Origin: Methylorubrum rhodesianum
GTDB taxonomy: Bacteria; Pseudomonadota; Alphaproteobacteria; Rhizobiales; Beijerinckiaceae
Direction: 5' to 3'
Length of the DNA: 64,000 nucleotides
Assembly (NCBI RefSeq): GCF_014199985.1
Contig: NZ_JACHOS010000012.1
Coordinates: 132,881 to 196,880, forward strand
Below are positions 52,121 to 61,585 of this stretch, one piece after another. The notes beneath the pieces were generated by a model. It was not told where the DNA came from, ran no database searches, and saw only the letters and a program-made list of their open reading frames with translations. The position numbers and the translations under genes are program-made. The number at the start of each line of letters is the position of its first letter. The first letter of the stretch is position 1.

Positions 52121-53494
52121 ATGGGCCACGCGACCGACATCGACCCGAAGATCCGCGCCGTGCAGGAGGACCTGCGGGGCAAGGGCGTGAAATACGTCAT
52201 CGGCGCCTATGTCGACATCCACGGGGCGCAGAAGGCCAAGGTGGTGCCGATCGACCACCTGCCGCAGATGGCGGCGGGCTCCGAGCGCTATACCGGCTAC
52301 GCTCTCGACGGCCTGGGACAAGCCCCGAACGAGGACGAACTCGCCTCGGTCCCCGACCTGTCGCGCGTCATCCCGCTGCCCTGGGAGAGCAAGCTCGCCT
52401 GGGCGCCCGCCGACCTGACCTTCCAGGGCAAGCCCTACCCGCTCTCGACCCGCGTCGCCCTCAAGAACGTCCTGGCCCAGGCCGAGGCGATGGGCTTCGG
52501 CTTCAATCTCGGCATCGAGTGCGAGATTTTTTTGCTGCGCCAGGCCGCCGACGGCTCGCTGCACACGCCCGTTCCCGACGATAAGCTGGTGAAGCCCTGC
52601 TACGACGTGCGCGGCTTCATCGACAACTTCTCCTGGCTCGACAAGGTCGCGACCACGATCAACGATCTCGGCTGGGACCTGTACTCGTTCGACCACGAGG
52701 ACGCGAACGGCCAGTTCGAGTTCGATTTCAACTACGCCGACGCGCTGACCACCTGCGACCGGCTGACCTTCTTTCGCATGATGACCAAGCATTACGCGAA
52801 GGAGGAAGGGCTGATCGCGACGATGATGCCGAAACCCTTCGCCGACCGCACCGGTAACGGCGCGCATTTCAACATGTCGCTCTCCGACCGGGAGACGGGC
52901 CGCAACCTCTTCGCCTGCGCGCCCAACGAGGATCCCCGGGGCCTGGGCCTCACCGAGACCGGCTACCATTTCATCGGCGGCGTGCTGCGCCACGGCCGGG
53001 CGCTCTGCGCCGCCTTCGCGCCGACCGTGAACAGCTACAAGCGCCTCGTGCGCCAGGGCGCGATGGCCGGCTTCTCCTGGGCGCCGGTGTTCAATTCCTA
53101 CGGCTCGAACAACCGCACCAACTCCGTGCGCGTGCCGGCCGGCGGCGGGCGCTGCGAGAGCCGCAACGCCGACGGCGCCGTCAACCCGTACCTCGCCGCC
53201 GCCCTGGTGCTCGCGGCGGGCCTGGAGGGCGTGCGCGAGCGGATCGATCCCGGCGCGCCCAACGAGGACAACCTCTACGAGCTGAGCGACGGCGAGCGCC
53301 GGGCGCGCGGCATCGGCTTCCTGCCCCAGACCCTGCAGGAGGCGGTCGACGCCTTCGCCGCCGACCCGCTGGTCGAGGCGACGCTGGGCTCAGGGCTTCG
53401 CGAGGAATTCATCCGCACCAAGCGCGAGGAGTGGAACGCCTACCATCTCACGGTCAGCCCGTGGGAGATCGAGCGCTACAGCCACCTGTTCTAG
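52121..53494 (+). CDS. Glutamine-synthetase-family enzyme, GlnT/GMAS type
   Basis: 457 residues. N-terminal beta-grasp GVKYVIGAYVDIHGAQKAKV, then the catalytic domain with FGFNLGIECEIFLLRQA, DLYSFDHEDANGQFEFDFNY, THS-like MMPKPFADRTGNGAHFNMSL, and the ammonia/glutamate region SNNRTNSVRVPAGGGRCESR. It belongs with GlnT and gamma-glutamylmethylamide synthetase rather than housekeeping GlnA. It would fix the ammonia or an amine released by the pathway to glutamate, using ATP. It follows the creatininase-family gene by 1 bp. Confidence 0.87.
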   Translation: MGHATDIDPKIRAVQEDLRGKGVKYVIGAYVDIHGAQKAKVVPIDHLPQMAAGSERYTGYALDGLGQAPNEDELASVPDLSRVIPLPWESKLAWAPADLTFQGKPYPLSTRVALKNVLAQAEAMGFGFNLGIECEIFLLRQAADGSLHTPVPDDKLVKPCYDVRGFIDNFSWLDKVATTINDLGWDLYSFDHEDANGQFEFDFNYADALTTCDRLTFFRMMTKHYAKEEGLIATMMPKPFADRTGNGAHFNMSLSDRETGRNLFACAPNEDPRGLGLTETGYHFIGGVLRHGRALCAAFAPTVNSYKRLVRQGAMAGFSWAPVFNSYGSNNRTNSVRVPAGGGRCESRNADGAVNPYLAAALVLAAGLEGVRERIDPGAPNEDNLYELSDGERRARGIGFLPQTLQEAVDAFAADPLVEATLGSGLREEFIRTKREEWNAYHLTVSPWEIERYSHLF

Positions 53495-53506
53495 GCGGAG
53501 GCTTTC

Positions 53507-53854
53507 ATGACCAAAGTCATCGCCTTCGCGAATTCTTCCGCCGAACCCGCGACCTACCGGCCGGCCCCGGAGCGCATCCTGGCCGGCGACCCGGTCCAGA
53601 CCGCGACGCTGCACTTCACCAGCGCCGACGGGCGCTTCTCCGCCGGCACCTGGGCCGCCGAGCGGGGGACGTGGCGGGTCGTCTTCACCGAGAGCGAGTT
53701 CTGCCACCTGCTCGAAGGGGTGATCGTCGTCACCGACGAGGCCGGCACGCGGACCACCTTCCGGGCGGGCGACGCCTTCGTCTCCCCGGCCGGCTTCACC
53801 GGCACCTGGGAGATCGTCGAGCCCGCCCGCAAGCTCTTCGCCTTCTACGAGTAG
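53507..53854 (+). CDS. Cupin-domain protein
   Basis: 115 residues. A single cupin barrel: FSAGTWAAERGTWRVVFTES, EFCHLLEGVIVVTDEAGTRT, FRAGDAFVSPAGFTGTWEIV and EPARKLFAFYE. It has the Cupin_3 (DUF861) composition seen beside ureidoglycolate, allantoin and urea-carboxylase genes. A conserved E-x-x-H-L-L-E-G pattern supports a metal site, although the usual second His is not evident. The role is unknown. It lies 12 bp after the GlnT-type gene. Confidence 0.8.
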   Translation: MTKVIAFANSSAEPATYRPAPERILAGDPVQTATLHFTSADGRFSAGTWAAERGTWRVVFTESEFCHLLEGVIVVTDEAGTRTTFRAGDAFVSPAGFTGTWEIVEPARKLFAFYE

Positions 53855-53943
53855 CCCCATCACAAGACTGGCCTGCCGGGACGACCCGGCCGCGACAGGG
53901 CGCTTCGACCGGGACGACCCGGCCCTCATCGGAGACATGCGCA

Positions 53944-54756
53944 ATGTCGAATGAAGCGAGTGCGATCGCCGAGAACCGCCGCCGCTACGAGGAGCTGAAG
54001 CGGGCGGGCCAGGGCCACGCCCCGCGCGCCCTGCCCGGCCCGAGCCCGCGCGACGGCATGCCCCTCGACGCCACCGCGATCCTCCACCGCGAGACGATCC
54101 CCGGCGGCTGGTACTGGACCACTGCGCTGAAAGCCGGCGAGGCGCTGCGCCTCGGCCTCGACCACGGCCCGTCGAGCGTCGCGCTGGTGGCGTGGTCGGC
54201 CGCCGATCCGAGCGAACGGCTGAACTACGCCGACACCGTCAAGGTGCAGTGGACGGCCGCCCTGCGGAAGGGCCGTGTGCTGTTCTCCGACATGGGCCGG
54301 GTGATGTTTTCGATCATCGAGGATTCCTGCGGGGCGCACGATGCCTTGACCGGTGGGTCCGATGCCGCCTCGAACGCGGCGCGCTATGCCGGCGGCCCGC
54401 ACCGCAACACCCGCGACAACCTCGTGCTGGCCGCCCTCAAGAGCGGGCTCGATCGACGCGACATCCCCCCCTGCATCACCTTCTTCGCCCCCGTCGTCGT
54501 CGGGCCGGAGGGCCGCCTCAGTTGGAACGCGGCCGGCCGCGCGGCGGGCGACTTCGTCGATCTGCGCGCCGAGATGGACCTGACCGTCGCCCTCTCGAAC
54601 TGCCCCCACCCCCTCGACCCGGCCCCCGACTACGCGCCGAACCCGGTCGCCGTCACCCGCTTCCGGGCGCCTGCCCCGGCGGCGGACGACCTCTGCCGCA
54701 CCGCCACGATCGAGGCCGTGCGCGGCTTCGAGAACAACGCCGCTGCCGGCTTCTGA
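53944..54756 (+). CDS. DUF1989 protein, UAAP1: carboxyguanidine deiminase subunit
   Basis: 270 residues. DUF1989 signature: ETIPGGWYWTTALKAGEALR, DTVKVQWTAALRKGRVLFSD, RVMFSIIEDSCGAHDALTGG and FVDLRAEMDLTVALSNCPHP. This is urea-amidolyase-associated protein 1, now known as part of the two-subunit carboxyguanidine deiminase (CgdAB), which turns carboxyguanidine into allophanate and ammonia. Its partner is the next gene (16 bp downstream). ATG 53944 opens MSNEASAIAE. Confidence 0.9.
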   Translation: MSNEASAIAENRRRYEELKRAGQGHAPRALPGPSPRDGMPLDATAILHRETIPGGWYWTTALKAGEALRLGLDHGPSSVALVAWSAADPSERLNYADTVKVQWTAALRKGRVLFSDMGRVMFSIIEDSCGAHDALTGGSDAASNAARYAGGPHRNTRDNLVLAALKSGLDRRDIPPCITFFAPVVVGPEGRLSWNAAGRAAGDFVDLRAEMDLTVALSNCPHPLDPAPDYAPNPVAVTRFRAPAPAADDLCRTATIEAVRGFENNAAAGF

Positions 54757-54772
54757 GGGGGAGGCAAGACCG

Positions 54773-55390
54773 ATGACCAATACCGTGACCACGCTTTTCG
54801 ATCAGGTCGTGCCCGCCCAGGCGCCGTTCTCCACCCTCGTGCGGGCCGGCCAGACGATCCGAATCGAGGACATGGAAGGCTGCCAGGCTGTCGACACCCT
54901 GTTCTACCGGGCCGACGACATGGGCGAGCGCTACTCGTCTCAGGATACGGTGCGCGCGCAGGGCGCGGCCTACGTCACCACGGGCACGCGGGTGATGTCG
55001 AACGAGGGCCGGGTGATGCTGGTCGTCACCGCCGATTCCTGCGGGCGCCACGACACCTCCGCCGGGGCCTGCTCCTGCGAGAGCAACACCGTCCGCTTCG
55101 GCCACGCCACCAAGTATCTCCACGCCTGCCGCGAGAACTTCGCCATGGAGGTGGCGAAGTACGGCCTGTCGAAGCGCGACATCGTGCCGAACATCAACTT
55201 CTTCATGAACGTGCCGATCGAGCAGGATGGCGGGCTCGCCATCGTCGACGGCGTCTCGTCCCCCGGCGACTACGTCGAGCTCAGGGCCGAGATGGACGTG
55301 ATCTGCGTGATCTCGAACTGTCCGCAGATCAACAATCCCTGCAACGGCTTCAACCCCACGCCGATCCGCGTGACGGTGCGCGAGGGCTGA
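54773..55390 (+). CDS. DUF1989 protein, UAAP2: carboxyguanidine deiminase subunit
   Basis: 205 residues. RAGQTIRIEDMEGCQAVDTL, TRVMSNEGRVMLVVTADSCG and RHDTSAGACSCESNTVRFGH carry the metal-binding His/Cys cluster, and NINFFMNVPIEQDGGLAIVD plus ISNCPQINNPCNGFNPTPIR close the domain. It pairs with UAAP1 for carboxyguanidine deimination. A strong GGGGGAGG precedes ATG 54773. It ends 6 bp before the biotin carboxylase gene. Confidence 0.91.
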   Translation: MTNTVTTLFDQVVPAQAPFSTLVRAGQTIRIEDMEGCQAVDTLFYRADDMGERYSSQDTVRAQGAAYVTTGTRVMSNEGRVMLVVTADSCGRHDTSAGACSCESNTVRFGHATKYLHACRENFAMEVAKYGLSKRDIVPNINFFMNVPIEQDGGLAIVDGVSSPGDYVELRAEMDVICVISNCPQINNPCNGFNPTPIRVTVREG

Positions 55391-55396
55391 TCCGAG

Positions 55397-58300
55397 ATGT
55401 TCCGCAAGGTTCTGGTCGCCAATCGCGGCGAGATCGCCGCCCGCGTCGTGCGCACGCTCAAGCGCATGGGCATCGCTTCCGTCGCCGTCTATTCCGACGC
55501 CGACCGCTTCACCCCCGGCGTGCTCGCCGCCGACGAGGCCGTGCGCCTCGGCCCCGCGCCGGCCGCGCAGAGCTATCTCGACGTCGAGGCCGTCATCGCC
55601 GCCTGCAAGGCGACCGGCGCCGAGGCCGTCCATCCCGGCTACGGCTTCCTCTCGGAGAATGTCGGCTTCGCCGAGCGGCTGGCGGCGGAGGGCCTCATCT
55701 TCATCGGCCCGCGCCCGGAGCATCTGCGCGCCTTCGGCCTCAAGCACACCGCCCGCGACCTCGCCAAGGCCAGCGGCGTCCCGCTCCTGCCCGGCACCGA
55801 TCTATTGCCCGACGTCGAGACCGCGCTGAGTGCCGCCGAGGCGATCGGCTACCCCGTCATGCTCAAGAGCACGGCGGGCGGCGGCGGCATCGGGATGCAG
55901 CTCTGCCATTCGGCGCAGGAACTGGCCGAGCGCTTCGCCGCGGTCGAGCGCACGGCGCGGGCCAGCTTCGGCGATGCCCGGGTCTATCTCGAGCGCTTCG
56001 TGGCGCGGGCGCGCCATGTCGAGGTGCAGATCTTCGGCGACGGGCGGGGCCGCGTCGTGGCTTTGGGCGAGCGCGACTGCTCGCTCCAGCGCCGGAACCA
56101 GAAGGTGATCGAGGAGACGCCGGCCCCCGGCCTCTCCGACACGGTCCGCGCCCGGCTCCACGCCGCGGCGGTGGCGTTGGCGACAAGCGTCGCCTACGCC
56201 TCGGCCGGCACGGTCGAGTTCATCTACGATCCGGATCGCGAAAACTTCTCGTTCCTCGAAGTGAACACGCGGCTCCAGGTCGAGCATCCGGTGACGGAGG
56301 CCGTGTTCGGCATCGACCTCGTGGAATGGATGGTGCGCCAGGCCGCGGGCGAGGATCCGATCGGCGAGGCCGGCCCGCTCGTGCCGCGGGGCGCGGCGAT
56401 CGAGGCGCGGCTCTACGCCGAGATCCCGCACGCCAATTTTTCCCCCAGCGCCGGCCTGCTCACCGAGGTGCGGTTTCCATCGGACGCCCGCATCGACGGC
56501 TGGATCGACGCGGGCACCGAGGTGACGCCGTTCTACGATCCGATGCTGGCCAAGATCATCGTCACCGGCGCCGACCGGCCGGCGGCGATCGCGGCGCTCC
56601 GGGCGGCGCTCGCCGAGACCGCCGTCTCCGGCATCGAGACCAATCTCGACTACCTGCGCACCATCGCCGCCTCCGATCTCTTCGCCAGCGGCCGGGTCGC
56701 GACCACGGCCCTGCGCGACCTCGATTATCGCCCGCGCAGCATCGAGGTTCTGCTGCCCGGCCCGCAATCGAGCCTGCAGGAGCTGCCCGGCCGGTTGGGC
56801 CTGTGGGAGGTCGGCGTGCCGCCGAGCGGGCCGATGGATGCCCGCTCCTTCCGCTGCGCCAACGCTCTGGTCGGCAACGGGCAGGAGACCTGCGCCCTCG
56901 AACTCACCGTCTCGGGGCCGACGCTGCGCTTCCACGCGGACACCCTCGTGGCGCTCGCGGGTGCCGCGATGCGGCTCACCCTCGACGGCGAGGCCCGGCC
57001 GCACGGCGCGGCGTTCCCGGTCCGGGCGGGCCAGACGCTCGCCATCGGCGCGATCGAGGGGCCGGGCCAGCGCGCCTACCTGGCGCTGCGCGGCGGCTTC
57101 GCGGCGCCCGTGGTGCTCGGCTCGCGGGCCACCTTCGCGCTCGGCGCCTTCGGCGGCCACGCCACCGGCGTGCTCAAGGCCGGCGACGTGCTCCATCTCG
57201 GCGACGCGCCGGCGGTGGATGCCGACCCGCCCGAGCCGGCGCCGCTGACGCAGGATTGGGAGATCGGCGTCGTCTACGGTCCGCACGGCGCGCCGGACTT
57301 CTTCCAGGAGGCCGACATCGCCGACCTGTTCTCGGCGTCCTACGAGGTTCACTTCAACTCGGCCCGCACCGGCGTGCGGCTGATCGGCCCGACCCCGCGC
57401 TGGGCCCGGACCGATGGCGGCGAGGCAGGCCTGCACCCCTCCAACCTGCACGACAACCCCTACGCCGTCGGCGCCATCGACTTCACCGGCGACATGCCGA
57501 TCCTGCTCGGCCCCGACGGCCCGAGTCTCGGCGGCTTCGTCTGCCCGGGCGTCATCGCCCGCGACGAGTTGTGGAAGATGGGTCAGCTCCGGCCCGGCGA
57601 CCGCGTGCGGTTCCGGCCGCTGGCGAGGCCGGAGGACGCAGTCGCCGCGCCCGCTCTGATCGGCGGTGAGGACGCCGTGCCCGGCTCACCCATCCTCGCC
57701 CGCGACGAGACCGGCCCGGTGCCGGTCGCCTATCGCCGCCAGGGCGACGACAACCTCCTCGTCGAGTACGGCCCGATGGCCCTCGATATCGGCCTGCGGC
57801 TGCGGGTCCATCTGCTCGCCGAGGCGGTGCGCGCCGCCCGCCTGCCGGGGCTGATCGACCTGACGCCGGGCATCCGCTCGCTGCAGATCCACTACGACGG
57901 CGCCGCGCTGCCGCGCCCCCGCCTCCTCGGGCTGCTGCGCGAGATCGAGGCCGGCCTGCCGGCGGCCGAGGATGTCAGCGTCCCGAGCCGCACGGTGCAC
58001 CTGCCGCTGTCGTGGAACGACCCGCAGGCGGAACGCGCCATGCGCAAGTACCAGGAACTGGTGCGCCCCAACGCGCCCTGGTGCCCGTCGAACATCGAGT
58101 TCATCCGCCGCATCAACGGCCTGCCCGACGAAGAGGCGGTGCGCGGCATCATCTTCGACGCCGAGTACCTGGTGATGGGGCTCGGCGACGTCTATCTCGG
58201 CGCTCCGGTGGCAACCCCGGTCGATCCGCGCCACCGCCTCGTGACGACGAAGTACAACCCGGCCCGCACCTGGACGCCGGAGAACGCCGTCGGCATCGGC

Positions 58301-58927
58301 GGCGCCTATATGTGCATCTACGGCATGGAGGGGCCGGGCGGGTACCAGCTGTTCGGGCGCACGATTCAGATCTGGAACACGTGGCGCACGACCCGCGACT
58401 TCGTGCCCGGTCATCCCTGGCTGCTGCGGCCCTTCGACCGCATCCGCTTCGTCCCCGTCAGCCACGCCGAGCTGACCGAGGCGCGCGCCGCCTTCCCGCA
58501 CGGGGCCTATCCGATCCGGATCGAGGAGGGCACGTTCTCCTACGCCGCGCACCGGACGATGCTCGCGGACAACGCCGCCGAGATCGAGGCCGCGCAGGCC
58601 CGCCAGCAGGCGGCCTTCGCCGCCGAGCGCGAGCGCTGGAAGGCGGAGGGGCTCGACAGCTTCGTCGCCGACGAGGCTCCGGCCGAGGAGGCCGCCGCGA
58701 TCCCGCCGGGCTGCGAGGGCGTGCCGACCACCGTGCCGGGCAATGTCTGGAAGGTTCTCGTCGGCGAGGGCGAGGCCGTCGCGGCCGGCCAGACGGTGGC
58801 GATCCTCGAATCGATGAAGATGGAGGTCGCGGTCACCGCCCCCGTCGGCGGCCGTGTGCGGGAGATCCGGGCCCAGCCCGGTCGCACCCTGCGCGGCGGC
58901 GACCTCGTCGCGGTCCTCGAGATCTGA
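55397..58927 (+). CDS. Biotin-dependent guanidine (urea-family) carboxylase
   Basis: 1176 residues. Biotin carboxylase (1-~445): MFRKVLVANRGEIAARVVRT, LKSTAGGGGIGMQLCHSAQE, EVQIFGDGRGRVVALGERDC, FLEVNTRLQVEHPVTEAVFG. Carboxyltransferase halves follow: a KipA/AHS2-like part (~455-765; LWEVGVPPSGPMDARSFRCA) and a KipI/AHS1-like part (~770-1000; RRQGDDNLLVEYGPMALDIG). A conserved hinge has GGAYMCIYGMEGPGGYQLFG. BCCP at the end has ILESMKMEV with biotinyl-Lys. Homology alone suggests urea carboxylase, but the riboswitch and DUF1989 partners point to guanidine. Full length, cytosolic. The ATG lies 6 bp after UAAP2. Confidence 0.9.
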   Translation: MFRKVLVANRGEIAARVVRTLKRMGIASVAVYSDADRFTPGVLAADEAVRLGPAPAAQSYLDVEAVIAACKATGAEAVHPGYGFLSENVGFAERLAAEGLIFIGPRPEHLRAFGLKHTARDLAKASGVPLLPGTDLLPDVETALSAAEAIGYPVMLKSTAGGGGIGMQLCHSAQELAERFAAVERTARASFGDARVYLERFVARARHVEVQIFGDGRGRVVALGERDCSLQRRNQKVIEETPAPGLSDTVRARLHAAAVALATSVAYASAGTVEFIYDPDRENFSFLEVNTRLQVEHPVTEAVFGIDLVEWMVRQAAGEDPIGEAGPLVPRGAAIEARLYAEIPHANFSPSAGLLTEVRFPSDARIDGWIDAGTEVTPFYDPMLAKIIVTGADRPAAIAALRAALAETAVSGIETNLDYLRTIAASDLFASGRVATTALRDLDYRPRSIEVLLPGPQSSLQELPGRLGLWEVGVPPSGPMDARSFRCANALVGNGQETCALELTVSGPTLRFHADTLVALAGAAMRLTLDGEARPHGAAFPVRAGQTLAIGAIEGPGQRAYLALRGGFAAPVVLGSRATFALGAFGGHATGVLKAGDVLHLGDAPAVDADPPEPAPLTQDWEIGVVYGPHGAPDFFQEADIADLFSASYEVHFNSARTGVRLIGPTPRWARTDGGEAGLHPSNLHDNPYAVGAIDFTGDMPILLGPDGPSLGGFVCPGVIARDELWKMGQLRPGDRVRFRPLARPEDAVAAPALIGGEDAVPGSPILARDETGPVPVAYRRQGDDNLLVEYGPMALDIGLRLRVHLLAEAVRAARLPGLIDLTPGIRSLQIHYDGAALPRPRLLGLLREIEAGLPAAEDVSVPSRTVHLPLSWNDPQAERAMRKYQELVRPNAPWCPSNIEFIRRINGLPDEEAVRGIIFDAEYLVMGLGDVYLGAPVATPVDPRHRLVTTKYNPARTWTPENAVGIGGAYMCIYGMEGPGGYQLFGRTIQIWNTWRTTRDFVPGHPWLLRPFDRIRFVPVSHAELTEARAAFPHGAYPIRIEEGTFSYAAHRTMLADNAAEIEAAQARQQAAFAAERERWKAEGLDSFVADEAPAEEAAAIPPGCEGVPTTVPGNVWKVLVGEGEAVAAGQTVAILESMKMEVAVTAPVGGRVREIRAQPGRTLRGGDLVAVLEI

Positions 58928-59012
58928 GGCCGGGCCGGATCTTGCAAGGACCGCCGGCGCCCGGACGGCGGCCCCGCCCGGCGCGATCCCCGCACCGACA
59001 CGGAGACGGCCG

Positions 59013-59132
59013 ATGATGCAGCAGATCCACCGCGCCCTCGCCGGGCTCCTCGGCCTCGTCGTGCTGGGCCTTCAGGCCAAGGCCGCCGGGCGGCTGCCGC
59101 GGGGCGGCCGGGGCCGCGGGGCGCCGCGATAG
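59013..59132 (+). CDS. Possible small protein between carboxylase and allophanate hydrolase
   Basis: A 39-residue frame opens MMQQIHRALAGLLGLVVLGL, a hydrophobic start, and ends in a basic Gly/Arg tail. GGAG lies 9 bp before the first ATG. It might be a small membrane or leader peptide. The GC-rich context makes chance open frames common, so this is uncertain. The remainder of 58928-59283 holds no gene. Confidence 0.3.
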   Translation: MMQQIHRALAGLLGLVVLGLQAKAAGRLPRGGRGRGAPR

Positions 59133-59283
59133 GGCACCGTCCCGAACGGTGGCCGCCGGCTTTCGGGGCGAGGCAAAAACAAGGGTTTCGAGCCTCGCGG
59201 CCGGCTCGGATCGCCAGAAACCTTCTTCGCATTCCGGGCGAGGTGCCGCCGGCACGACGCCCTTTCACGGACGTGAGAGATCC

Positions 59284-61104
59284 ATGCCGGTTCCCGCCTT
59301 CCCGAGCCTGAGCGCGCTCCACGCCGCCTATGCCGACGGGCTCTCGCCCGAGGCGGTGGTGGCCGAGACCTATCGCCGGATCGCCGCCGCGGACGATCCC
59401 GGCATCTTCCTCGCGCGGGTGCCGGAGGCGGAGATGCAGGCCGCCGCCCGCGCCCTCGGCCCCTTCGACCCGGCGCAGAAACCGCTCTGGGGCGTGCCGT
59501 TCGCGGTGAAGGACAATATCGACGTGGCGGGCCTGCCCACCACCGCCGCCTGCCCCGACTTCGCCTCCACGCCGTCGGCGACCGCGCCGGCGGTCGAGCG
59601 CCTGCTCGCCGCCGGCGCGCTGCTCGTCGGCAAGACCAATCTCGATCAGTTCGCCACCGGCTTGGTCGGCCTGCGCACGCCCTACCCGGCCCCGAGGAAC
59701 GCCTGCGATCCGGCCGTCGTGCCGGGCGGCTCCTCGTCCGGCTCGGCGGTGGCGGTGGCGCGCGGCCTCGTCGCCTTCGCGCTGGGCACCGACACGGCGG
59801 GATCGGGCCGGGTGCCGGCCGGCCTCAACAACATCGTGGGGCTGAAGCCCTCCCTCGGCAGCGTGTCGGGCCGGGGCGTCGTTCCCGCCTGCCGCACGCT
59901 CGACACCCTCTCCGTCTTCGCCGGCACCGTGGCGGAGGCCGACACGGTCTACCGGATCATCGCCGGCTACGATCCGCAGGATCCGTATTCCCGCGCCCTG
60001 CCCGTCCCGCCCCGCCCCGGCAGCCTGCCGCCCGGCCTGCGCGTCGGCGTGCCGGACGCGGCGGGCCGGATCTTCGGCGGCGACGCGCTCTCGGAGGCGG
60101 CGTTCGACGCGTCGCTCGCCGACCTCCGGGCGGTGCTCGGGCGTGGGACGGCCGACATCGATCTCGCGCCCTTCTTCGCGGTGGCGGAACTCCTCTATGC
60201 CGGCCCCTGGGTGGCCGAGCGCTATCAGGCGATCCGCGGCTTCATCGAGGCGCGCCCCGATTCCCTGCACCCGACCACCCGGGCGATCATCGGCGCGGCC
60301 ACCCGTCACGCGGCGGCGGACGCCTTCGCCGGCCTCTACCGCCTCGCCGAACTCCGCCGCGCCACGGAAGCCGTCTGGCGCGGGATCGACGTGCTCGTGG
60401 TGCCGACCTATCCGCGTCCGCGCCGGGTCGCCGACCTCGCCGCCGACCCGGTCGGCCCCAACAGCGAGCTCGGCACCTACACCAACTTCGTCAACCTGCT
60501 CGACCTGTGCGCCCTCGCCGTGCCGGGCCGGCGGCGCGGCGACGGCTTTCCGTCGGGCGTCACCCTGATCGCGCCGCGCGGGGCCGACGGGCTCCTCGCC
60601 GAACTCGGGGCCCGCCTCCACGAAGCGGCCGGCGCCACCCTCGGGGCGAGCGGCGTGCCGGTCCCGGCGGAGCCCGCGCCGCGCGGGGATCGCGCGCAGG
60701 GCGAGGAGATCGAGGTCGCGGTGGTCGGCGCGCACCTGTCCGGCCTGCCGCTCAACGGCGAGCTGACCGCCCGCGGCGCCCGCTTCCTGCGCGCCGTCGC
60801 GACGAGCCCGGATTACCGCCTATACGCCCTCCCCGGCGGCCCGCCGGCCCGGCCCGGCCTGATCCGCGTCGCGCCCGGCTCCGGCGCCGTGATCGAGACC
60901 GAGGTGTGGGCGCTGGCGCCGGACGCCTTCGGCCGCTTCGTGGCGGGCATCCCCTCGCCGCTGGCGATCGGGACGCTGTCGCTGTCCGACGGCACGACGC
61001 CGAAGGGGTTTCTGGCGGAGGCGGCCGGGCTCACGGACGCGCGCGACATCAGCGGGCACGGCGGCTGGCGCGCCTACCTCGCCTCCGGGGAGGCCGCGGC
61101 CTGA
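59284..61104 (+). CDS. atzF: Allophanate hydrolase
   Basis: 606 residues. The amidase domain (1-~450) has KDNIDVAGLPTTAACPDF with Lys76, PGGSSSGSAVAVARGLVAF, and DTAGSGRVPAGLNNIVGLKP with nucleophile Ser174, the Ser-cisSer-Lys triad. The C-terminal domain (~470-606) is the AtzF/DUR1-type tail (VAVVGAHLSGLPLNGELTAR, LSLSDGTTPKGFLAEAAGLT, DISGHGGWRAYLAS). Cleaves allophanate to ammonia and CO2, the last step of guanidine or urea degradation. ATG 59284 is 356 bp from the carboxylase gene, yet on the same strand and in the expected order. Confidence 0.93.
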   Translation: MPVPAFPSLSALHAAYADGLSPEAVVAETYRRIAAADDPGIFLARVPEAEMQAAARALGPFDPAQKPLWGVPFAVKDNIDVAGLPTTAACPDFASTPSATAPAVERLLAAGALLVGKTNLDQFATGLVGLRTPYPAPRNACDPAVVPGGSSSGSAVAVARGLVAFALGTDTAGSGRVPAGLNNIVGLKPSLGSVSGRGVVPACRTLDTLSVFAGTVAEADTVYRIIAGYDPQDPYSRALPVPPRPGSLPPGLRVGVPDAAGRIFGGDALSEAAFDASLADLRAVLGRGTADIDLAPFFAVAELLYAGPWVAERYQAIRGFIEARPDSLHPTTRAIIGAATRHAAADAFAGLYRLAELRRATEAVWRGIDVLVVPTYPRPRRVADLAADPVGPNSELGTYTNFVNLLDLCALAVPGRRRGDGFPSGVTLIAPRGADGLLAELGARLHEAAGATLGASGVPVPAEPAPRGDRAQGEEIEVAVVGAHLSGLPLNGELTARGARFLRAVATSPDYRLYALPGGPPARPGLIRVAPGSGAVIETEVWALAPDAFGRFVAGIPSPLAIGTLSLSDGTTPKGFLAEAAGLTDARDISGHGGWRAYLASGEAAA

Positions 61105-61338
61105 GGGTTGCCGGGGCCCCGCTCGTGGGGTGAGGGGCGAGAGCGATGCGACGCCGGCACGGACCGTCGGCCGAGCCGGGGCGGCGCCAGCCTGTCCACA
61201 GCCCGGTCCGCCGATCAAAACCGGGTGTAAGTCCCTGCTGGTGCTGTCCGTCGCATTGCCCTTTTCCACATCCTGTCCTCATATGGAACGAAAGGCGAAC
61301 AAGCGTCTTTCAGAGTCGATCAGGAGGGATGGGCGCAG

Positions 61339-61554
61339 ATGGCACGCTACCGCTTCCACGCGACGAACGGCTACGAGTGCGTGTTCGACGCGCAGGGCAA
61401 GGACATCCGGGTTCCCGACCGCCTCGTGCGGCGCGCCGACGAGGTGGCTCAGGCGGTGATGAGCAGCCTCGCCGACCGCGAGGACTGGTCGGAGTGGCAC
61501 GTCACCGTGCACGACCTCAGCGGCCGCCGAGTGCTGGTGAGGCCGTTCGTGTGA
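61339..61554 (+). CDS. DUF6894 family protein
   Basis: 71 residues. MARYRFHATNGYECVFDAQG, RVPDRLVRRADEVAQAVMSS and WSEWHVTVHDLSGRRVLVRP fit the DUF6894 pattern (a short beta-rich domain with a helix). The family is abundant in Methylobacterium and of unknown function, possibly stress related. CAGGAGG lies upstream of ATG 61339. It stands alone between atzF and a convergent hydrolase. Confidence 0.85.
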   Translation: MARYRFHATNGYECVFDAQGKDIRVPDRLVRRADEVAQAVMSSLADREDWSEWHVTVHDLSGRRVLVRPFV

Positions 61555-61585
61555 CGGCCGGCGGGGCCGCGGATTCGGAGCGCGC

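Noticed and set aside
55802..57451. A 549-residue minus-strand frame opposite the carboxylase
   Set aside because: Composition is Arg/Gly/Ala-rich with no motif; the plus strand encodes an intact carboxylase.
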